Of a stretch of 64,000 nucleotides of DNA, positions 57,519 to 64,000 are shown piece after piece (the stretch's first letter is position 1; every line of letters begins with the position of its first letter). The translations under genes were made by a program, and so were the position numbers. Under the pieces are notes generated by a model. That model had not been told where the DNA came from. It did no database searches and saw only the letters and a program-made list of their open reading frames with translations. The stretch lies in NCBI RefSeq assembly GCF_004193175.1, contig NZ_SAUH01000001.1, positions 3,619,001 to 3,683,000 on the forward strand. Direction: 5' to 3'. This DNA comes from Streptomyces sp. RFCAC02. Lineage in GTDB: Bacteria; Actinomycetota; Actinomycetes; Streptomycetales; Streptomycetaceae.

Positions 57519-58316
57519 TCACGCGCCGTCCGGTGTCCCGCCCCGCTTCGGCCCGTACTTCCGGCCGGCCCGTGACGAGATGCCGCCGAGCGCGCTCCGC
57601 GGGACGAGCCGGGCCGCACCCATCAGCGCCCGGTAGCGCAGGTCGGGGATGCTGACCGTCCGGCCGCGCCCCAGGTCCCGCAGCGCCGCGTCCACCACGC
57701 GGTCGGCGTCGAGCCACATCCAGCCCGGGATGCTGTCGGTCCGCATGCCCGCCCGGCCGTGGAACTCCGTCCGCACGAACCCCGGACACAGCGCCATCAG
57801 CCGCACCCCGCTGCCCGCGAGGTCACGGGCGGCGCCCTCCGTGAACTGCACCACCCACGCCTTCGACGCGCCGTACGTCCCGCGCGGCAGGAACGCCGCG
57901 ACCGACGCCACGTTCACCACGCCGCCGCGCCCGCGCTCCTGCATCGGCACGGCGGCGGCCGAGGTGAGCCGCAGCACGGCCTCGCAGTGCACCTTCAGCA
58001 TCCGCAGCTCGTCGGCGACCGGCGCCTTGAGGTAGCGTCCGCGCAGCCCGAACCCCGCGTTGTTGACGAGGAGGCCGACGGGCCGCGCGTGGTCGGCGAG
58101 CCGTTCCTCGACCGCCGCGATGCCGTCGTCGGTGGCGAGGTCGGCGCGCAGGACGTCCACCTCGACGCCGTGCCGGTCGTGCAGTTCCGCGGCCCGGCGC
58201 CGCAGCGCGTCCCTGTCCCGCGCGACGAGCACCAGGTCGTGCCGGTCGCGGGCCAGCCGGTGGGCGAAGGCGGCGCCGATCCCGGCGGTGGCGCCCGTCA
58301 CCAAAGCAGTTGTCAT
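57519..58316 (-). CDS. Short-chain dehydrogenase/reductase
   Basis: A 265-residue classical SDR. Cofactor loop TGATAGIG (8-15), NNAG, catalytic Ser in VNVASVAAF and Tyr-Lys in YGASK. The substrate is not predictable. ATG start. Confidence 0.9.
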   Translation of the reverse strand: MTTALVTGATAGIGAAFAHRLARDRHDLVLVARDRDALRRRAAELHDRHGVEVDVLRADLATDDGIAAVEERLADHARPVGLLVNNAGFGLRGRYLKAPVADELRMLKVHCEAVLRLTSAAAVPMQERGRGGVVNVASVAAFLPRGTYGASKAWVVQFTEGAARDLAGSGVRLMALCPGFVRTEFHGRAGMRTDSIPGWMWLDADRVVDAALRDLGRGRTVSIPDLRYRALMGAARLVPRSALGGISSRAGRKYGPKRGGTPDGA

Positions 58317-58363
58317 ACCGGGGACGGTAGTGGTCCCGCGGGCGTCGTTCCCAGGGGCGCGGG

Positions 58364-58738
58364 TCAGACGGTCCCGTCGCCGTCCCCGTACGGGCCGCCG
58401 CCCGCGTCGGCGTACGCCTCCTCGCGGGCCGCCGTGCGCGCGGGGGAGCGCACGAGATCACGGCGCGCGCGGCCGAGCAGCTCCTCGCGCTCGTCCTCGG
58501 TCAGCCCGCCCCACACGCCGTACGGCTCGCGGACGGACAGGGCGTGCGCGGCGCACTCGGACCGGACGGGGCAGCGCATGCAGACCTCCTTCGCCGCCTC
58601 CTCCCGGGACGTGCGCGCGGCGCCGCGCTCCCCCTCGGGATGGAAGAACAGCGAGCTGTCCACGCCCCGGCAGGCAGCGAGGAGCTGCCAGTCCCACAGG
58701 TCGGCGTTCGGGCCGGGAAGGCGGGAGAAATCTGCCAT
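58364..58738 (-). CDS. WhiB-like iron-sulfur protein
   Basis: A 124-residue Wbl protein. The four cluster cysteines are in LLAACRG, then MRCPVRSEC with the preceding EVC, and the DNA or sigma-binding turn GVWGG follows. A basic tail (GRARRDLVR) suits DNA contact. Wbl proteins sense redox or NO and work with the principal sigma factor. It is divergent from bldM, as in other streptomycetes. I cannot fix which Wbl subclass it is. Confidence 0.92.
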   Translation of the reverse strand: MADFSRLPGPNADLWDWQLLAACRGVDSSLFFHPEGERGAARTSREEAAKEVCMRCPVRSECAAHALSVREPYGVWGGLTEDEREELLGRARRDLVRSPARTAAREEAYADAGGGPYGDGDGTV

Positions 58739-59084
58739 GACAGGTGTCCCATCATCATCGGTCGTCTTCGGTACCGCAGCCGGAGTAGATGTAAATATGA
58801 CTACCCGCTGAATATATCCATAGACACCCAAAGATGGGCAGCAAGGTCTAAAAAGGGCAAAAATGAATGTTCGGCGCGTCAGGTCAACCGCGGCTGCCCC
58901 GTGACAGAGCCCTCACGTAGAGTGCTCTCACTCTGTGGTTGGCGACCGTAACTCTTTCGGGTGACCGTCGTTGAGAGGGCGGAAGCGGTTTGACGGCGGC
59001 CATCGCGGCTCGCCGGCCGCACAGGTGACGACACACAACTGCCTGGAGGCACAAGGTGATGCCCATCAGCTGCGGAGGGCGGCC
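58739..59084. promoter_or_regulatory. Divergent whiB-like / bldM control region
   Basis: A 346-base gene-free region with an unusually AT-rich stretch (about 58775-58870) that should hold the whiB-like promoter. On the bldM side lies the sigma-BldN-type promoter at 58947-58974. Confidence 0.7.
58947..58974 (+). promoter_or_regulatory. Sigma-BldN-type promoter of bldM
   Basis: CGTAAC (58947-58952), exactly 16 bases, then CGTTGA (58969-58974). This matches the known Streptomyces sigma-BldN consensus CGTAAC-N16-CGTTGA at all 12 positions. It lies about 110 bases upstream of the bldM start. Confidence 0.93.
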
Positions 59085-59696
59085 ATGACTTCCGTCCTCG
59101 TCTGCGACGACTCCCCCCTGGCCCGGGAGGCGCTGCGCCGCGCGGTCGCGACCGTGCCCGGCGTCGAGCGGGTCACGACGGCGGCCAACGGCGAGGAAGT
59201 GCTCCGCCGCTGGGGTGCCGACCGTTCCGACCTGATCCTCATGGACGTCCGTATGCCCGGCCTCGGCGGTGTTGAGACCGTCCGCCGGCTGCTGTCCGCC
59301 GATCCGGGGGCGCGCATCATCATGCTCACCGTCGCGGAGGACCTCGACGGCGTGGCGCTCGCCGTCGCGGCGGGCGCGCGCGGCTACCTCCACAAGGACG
59401 CCTCCCGCGCCGAGCTGCGCGCCACGGTCACCCAGGCCCTGGCCGACCCGACCTGGCGGCTCGCCCCGCGCCGTCTGCGCTCCTCGGACATGGGGGCCGC
59501 CCCGACGCTCACCGCGCGCGAGATCCAGGTGCTCGAGGGCATGAGCCACGGCCGGTCCAACGCGGAGATCGGCCGGGAGCTCTTCCTGTCCGAGGACACG
59601 GTCAAGACGCACGCGCGCCGGCTGTTCAAGAAGCTCGGCGCCTCCGACCGCGCACACGCGGTGGCCCTGGGCTTCCGCTGGGGTCTGGTCCGCTGA
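59085..59696 (+). CDS. bldM: Developmental response regulator BldM
   Basis: A 203-residue NarL/FixJ-type regulator: a receiver domain with Asp54 in LILMDVRMP and Lys in YLHKDAS, and a LuxR-type helix-turn-helix (LTAREIQVLEGMSHGRSNAEIG and DTVKTHARRLFKKLG). BldM controls aerial-mycelium and sporulation genes. Identity rests on sequence, the neighbouring sigma gene and guaB, and the BldN-type promoter. ATG 59085 with GGAGGG. Confidence 0.95.
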   Translation: MTSVLVCDDSPLAREALRRAVATVPGVERVTTAANGEEVLRRWGADRSDLILMDVRMPGLGGVETVRRLLSADPGARIIMLTVAEDLDGVALAVAAGARGYLHKDASRAELRATVTQALADPTWRLAPRRLRSSDMGAAPTLTAREIQVLEGMSHGRSNAEIGRELFLSEDTVKTHARRLFKKLGASDRAHAVALGFRWGLVR

Positions 59697-59943
59697 CGCG
59701 CCCCGGGGAGGGGCCGGACGGGGAGCGCGGCGCGCGCCGTCACCCCCCGTCCGGCGGGAGCGGACTCAAAACGTCCGGCGTTGACGCATCCTTGAAGGCA
59801 TGACGCTCCTTGGGGACGAGCCGGCCAGGCGTGAGGGGAGGGCAGCCCGGAGCATGACTCTGAGCGCCCCCGCACATAACGCTTCGACGCACAACTCCGC
59901 CCGCGGTGACACGGACCGCGCGGCGAGGGTGCACCATGGACCG

Positions 59944-60519
59944 ATGCGCGACGACGAGGCCACGGGGATAGGGACCCTCGTGCATCGTGCGGCCGGCGGC
60001 GACGCCCAGGCCACCCACGACCTGCTGGCCCATGTGCATCCGCTTGCCCTCCGCTACTGCAGGACGCGGCTCGCCCGCCTGCCCGGAGAGGCCCGCCACT
60101 TCGTGGACGACCTCGCGCAGGAGGTGTGCCTCGCGGTCCTGTGCGCCCTGCCGCGCTACCGCGACACCGGGCGGCCGTTCGACGCGTTCGTCGTGGCCAT
60201 CGCCCACCACAAGATCGCGGATCTCCAGCGCGCGGCCCTGCGGCGTCCCGGCAGCACCGCCGTCCCCTCCGACGAGATGCCCGAGCGGCCCGACGACTCC
60301 CTCGGTCCCGAGGAGCGCGCCCTCCAGAGCAGCGACGCGGAGTGGGCGCGCCGCCTCCTCGCGAACCTCCCGGAGCACCTGCGCGAGCTGGTGCTGCTGC
60401 GGGTCGCGATCGGGCTCACCGCGGAGGAGACCGGGGAGAAGCTCGGCATGTCGCCGGGCGCGGTCCGGGTCGCGCAGCACCGTGCCCTGACGCGGCTGCG
60501 CGCGCTCGCCGGCCGCTGA
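59944..60519 (+). CDS. shbA: ECF-like sigma factor ShbA
   Basis: A 191-residue group of sigma factors with regions 2 and 4 only. [23 protein letters not shown] forms region 2, and [31 protein letters not shown] forms region 4. In Streptomyces ShbA drives the gene for the principal sigma factor HrdB. Position between bldM and guaB agrees. ATG 59944 matches the usual N-terminus ([13 protein letters not shown]); earlier in-frame starts (59800, 59854) would add a low-complexity leader. Confidence 0.9.
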   Translation: MRDDEATGIGTLVHRAAGGDAQATHDLLAHVHPLALRYCRTRLARLPGEARHFVDDLAQEVCLAVLCALPRYRDTGRPFDAFVVAIAHHKIADLQRAALRRPGSTAVPSDEMPERPDDSLGPEERALQSSDAEWARRLLANLPEHLRELVLLRVAIGLTAEETGEKLGMSPGAVRVAQHRALTRLRALAGR

Positions 60520-60557
60520 CCCGGCCCGTGGCGCCCGCCCGTGACGGGTGCCACTGA

Positions 60558-62180
<1,623 letters not shown>

Positions 62181-62194
62181 GGCGGGGATACTGG

Positions 62195-62221
62195 ACACCG
62201 GCCGGCCCGTCCGGCCGGTGT
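62195..62221 (+). terminator. Hairpin between guaB and guaB3
   Basis: Perfect 11-bp stem (62195-62205 with 62211-62221) and a 5-nt loop. It may terminate most guaB transcripts or act as a processing site. Confidence 0.6.
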
Positions 62222-62258
62222 GAGGACATGCCGTGGACCGGCGAGAAAGGCTCTGGAC

Positions 62259-63374
62259 GTGACTGAGATCGAGATCGGACGCGGGAAGCGCGGGCGGCGG
62301 GCCTACGCCTTCGACGACATCGCCGTGGTGCCCAGCCGGCGGACGCGCGACCCGAAGGAGGTCTCGATCGCCTGGCAGATCGACGCCTACCGGTTCGAGC
62401 TGCCGTTCCTGGCCGCCCCGATGGACTCCGTCGTCTCGCCGGCGACCGCGATCGCCATCGGCGAACTGGGCGGCCTCGGGGTGCTGAACCTCGAAGGGCT
62501 CTGGACGCGCTACGAGGACCCGGCCCCGCTGCTGGCCGAGATCGCCGAGCTGCCCGAGGAGAGCGCCGGGCGGCGCATGCAGGAGATCTACGCGGCGCCG
62601 ATCCAGGAGGAGCTGATCTTCCGGCGCATCCGCGAGGTGCGCGAGTCGGGCGTCGTCACGGCCGCCGCGCTGTCGCCGCAGCGGACGGCGCAGTTCTCGA
62701 AGGCCGTGCTGGACGCGGGCGTGGACATCTTCGTGATCCGCGGCACCACGGTGTCGGCGGAGCACGTGTCCGGCGCCGCCGAGCCGCTGAACCTGAAGCA
62801 GTTCATCTACGAGCTGGACGTCCCCGTGATCGTCGGCGGCTGCGCCACGTACACGGCGGCGCTCCACCTGATGCGGACGGGCGCCGCCGGCGTGCTCGTC
62901 GGCTTCGGCGGCGGCGCGGCCCACACCACGCGCAACGTCCTCGGCATCCAGGTGCCGATGGCGACGGCGGTGGCCGATGTGGCCGCCGCCAGGCGCGACT
63001 ACCTGGACGAGTCCGGCGGCCGGTACGTCCACGTCATCGCGGACGGCGGCGTGGGCTGGTCGGGCGACCTGCCGAAGGCCGTCGCGTGCGGCGCCGACGC
63101 CGTGATGATCGGGTCGCCGCTGGCCCGCGCGACCGACGCGCCCGGGCGCGGCCACCACTGGGGCATGGAGGCCGTCCACGAGGACGTGCCGCGCGGCAAG
63201 AAGGTGCACCTCGGGACCGTCGGCACCACGAAGGAGATCCTGACGGGTCCCTCGCACACGCCCGACGGGTCGATGAACTTCTTCGGCGCCCTGCGCCGCG
63301 CGATGGCGACGACGGGCTACTCCGAGCTGAAGGAGTTCCAGCGCGTCGAGGTGACGGTCGCGCGCTCGCGCTGA
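62259..63374 (+). CDS. guaB3: GuaB3 family IMP dehydrogenase-related protein
   Basis: A 371-residue TIM-barrel protein lacking CBS domains. The start GRGKRGRRAYAFDDIAVVPSRRT and the block ATAVADVAAARRDYLDESGG identify GuaB3, which follows guaB in actinobacteria. Where IMPDH has the catalytic Cys (GxGSICTTR) this protein has GFGGGAAHTTR, so it cannot use the normal covalent mechanism. Actual role in streptomycetes is unknown. GTG start; the ribosome-binding site is weak. Confidence 0.92.
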   Translation: MTEIEIGRGKRGRRAYAFDDIAVVPSRRTRDPKEVSIAWQIDAYRFELPFLAAPMDSVVSPATAIAIGELGGLGVLNLEGLWTRYEDPAPLLAEIAELPEESAGRRMQEIYAAPIQEELIFRRIREVRESGVVTAAALSPQRTAQFSKAVLDAGVDIFVIRGTTVSAEHVSGAAEPLNLKQFIYELDVPVIVGGCATYTAALHLMRTGAAGVLVGFGGGAAHTTRNVLGIQVPMATAVADVAAARRDYLDESGGRYVHVIADGGVGWSGDLPKAVACGADAVMIGSPLARATDAPGRGHHWGMEAVHEDVPRGKKVHLGTVGTTKEILTGPSHTPDGSMNFFGALRRAMATTGYSELKEFQRVEVTVARSR

Positions 63375-63386
63375 CCCGGTGCCGTC

Positions 63387-64000
63387 TCAGAGCCGGTGCG
63401 CGGCGCCGGCGGGTGTGGCGCCCTGCGTGTCGAGGAGCAGTGGCGCCTTGGCGGCGAGGCCCTGCAGGTCGAAGGTGCTGTGGTGCTGCAGCAGCACCGT
63501 CAGGTCGGCGTTCGCCGCCGCCTCGTAGAAGGTGTCGGCCCGGGGCACCGGGGTGCCGCGCACGCGCCAGTCGGTGACGAACGGGTCGTGGTACGTGAGG
63601 TGCGCCCCGAGGTCCAGCAGGCGGCGTGCGATCTCGTGCGCGGGAGCGCCCTGTTCGTCCGGGCGGTCGGGCCGTGCGGTCACGCCGAGGAGCAGGACGC
63701 GGGCGCCGCGCGCCGACTTGCCGTGCTCGTTGAGGAGGGCGGCGGCGCGGCGGGTGACGTAGGCGGGCATGCGGGCGTTCGTCTGGCGGGCCAGGTCGGC
63801 GAGGGGGAGCCGGCGGCCCGGGGGGAGCAGCGGCATGGTGTGTCCGCCGACGCCCGGTCCCGGGCGCAGGTGCTGGAGGCCGGGCGGCCGGGTCTCGGCG
63901 CAGCGGACCACGTCCCACAGGTCGATGCCGAGGTCGTGGCAGAGCACGGCCATCTCGTTGGCGAGCGCGATGCCGACGTGGCGGGCGTTCGTCTCCAGGA
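63387..64000 (-). CDS. Nucleotide-sugar dehydrogenase-like protein, cut by the window end
   Basis: Only the C-terminal about 204 residues are in the window; the frame runs off the right edge (TNARHVGIALANEMAVLCHDLGID). It matches the central dimerisation helix and UDP-binding domain of UDP-ManNAc/UDP-glucose dehydrogenases. The catalytic segment usually reading GGHCIPVDP is GGHTMPLLPPGR, so the nucleophilic Cys is Thr. The protein is therefore probably not a normal dehydrogenase. Convergent with guaB3. Confidence 0.75.
   Translation of the reverse strand, partial: LETNARHVGIALANEMAVLCHDLGIDLWDVVRCAETRPPGLQHLRPGPGVGGHTMPLLPPGRRLPLADLARQTNARMPAYVTRRAAALLNEHGKSARGARVLLLGVTARPDRPDEQGAPAHEIARRLLDLGAHLTYHDPFVTDWRVRGTPVPRADTFYEAAANADLTVLLQHHSTFDLQGLAAKAPLLLDTQGATPAGAAHRL

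Overview
The window is high-GC actinobacterial chromosome, almost certainly from Streptomyces or a close relative. Codon third positions are nearly all G or C, GTG starts are frequent, and the marker genes are diagnostic: BldM behind a sigma-BldN-type promoter, a WhiB-like protein, an ShbA-type sigma factor, two groEL genes under paired CIRCE operators, and MFS/TetR and XRE/DUF5753 regulators. It is mostly housekeeping core. No rRNA, tRNA, CRISPR array, insertion sequence or integrase was seen.

Layout. 1-4.4 kb: a SAM-I (S-box) riboswitch in front of thrC, a coupled MoaD/ThiS-like carrier gene, a cold-shock gene and groEL2 under two CIRCE operators. 4.4-7.4 kb (minus strand): an RpiR-type regulator, MurNAc-6-phosphate etherase murQ and an overlapping APH-fold kinase, a probable peptidoglycan-sugar recycling unit. 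7.5-13.4 kb: small hypothetical genes, a DUF4031 gene, an MFS exporter, an HD protein, a DUF1275 protein, a PadR/membrane protein pair and a YdjM-like membrane protein. 13.3-23 kb: a HelD-like RNA-polymerase helicase, an XPB-type helicase, an APH(6)-like kinase, a TetR-DHFR-like pair, a PPOX/F420-type protein, a helicase-associated protein and an XRE regulator. 24-29.6 kb: pstSCAB on the minus strand and, upstream, a winged-helix regulator with a degenerate receiver domain. 29.8-36.1 kb: a membrane protein, a TetR/MFS pair sharing a duplicated operator, truA, an XRE/flavin-reductase divergent pair and a membrane-anchored hypothetical protein. 36.4-50.4 kb: rplM-rpsI, glmM, coaA, a truncated GlmS-like protein, acpS, two tandem Uma2-family genes, nnrD, alr, a hydrolase, tsaE, tsaB, rimI and tsaD. 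50.4-52.5 kb: a two-gene AAA ATPase / TOPRIM-like (DUF4276-type) module of lower GC, a candidate defence system. 52.7-64 kb: a THUMP-like methyltransferase, a polysaccharide deacetylase, groES-groEL1 with two CIRCE sites, an SDR, a whiB-like gene, bldM, the shbA-type sigma gene, guaB, guaB3 and a cut-off nucleotide-sugar dehydrogenase-like gene.

Themes. Several genes keep a recognisable enzyme or receiver fold but lack the catalytic or phosphorylated residue: the GlmS-like protein, a YkuD-like protein, GuaB3, the nucleotide-sugar dehydrogenase-like protein and the pst-linked response regulator. The coaA-alr interval looks remodelled: glmS is cut down to its N-terminal domain, and two Uma2 genes share a perfect 235-bp repeat. 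The strongest candidate for an undescribed system is the ATPase/TOPRIM-like pair at 50445-52489.
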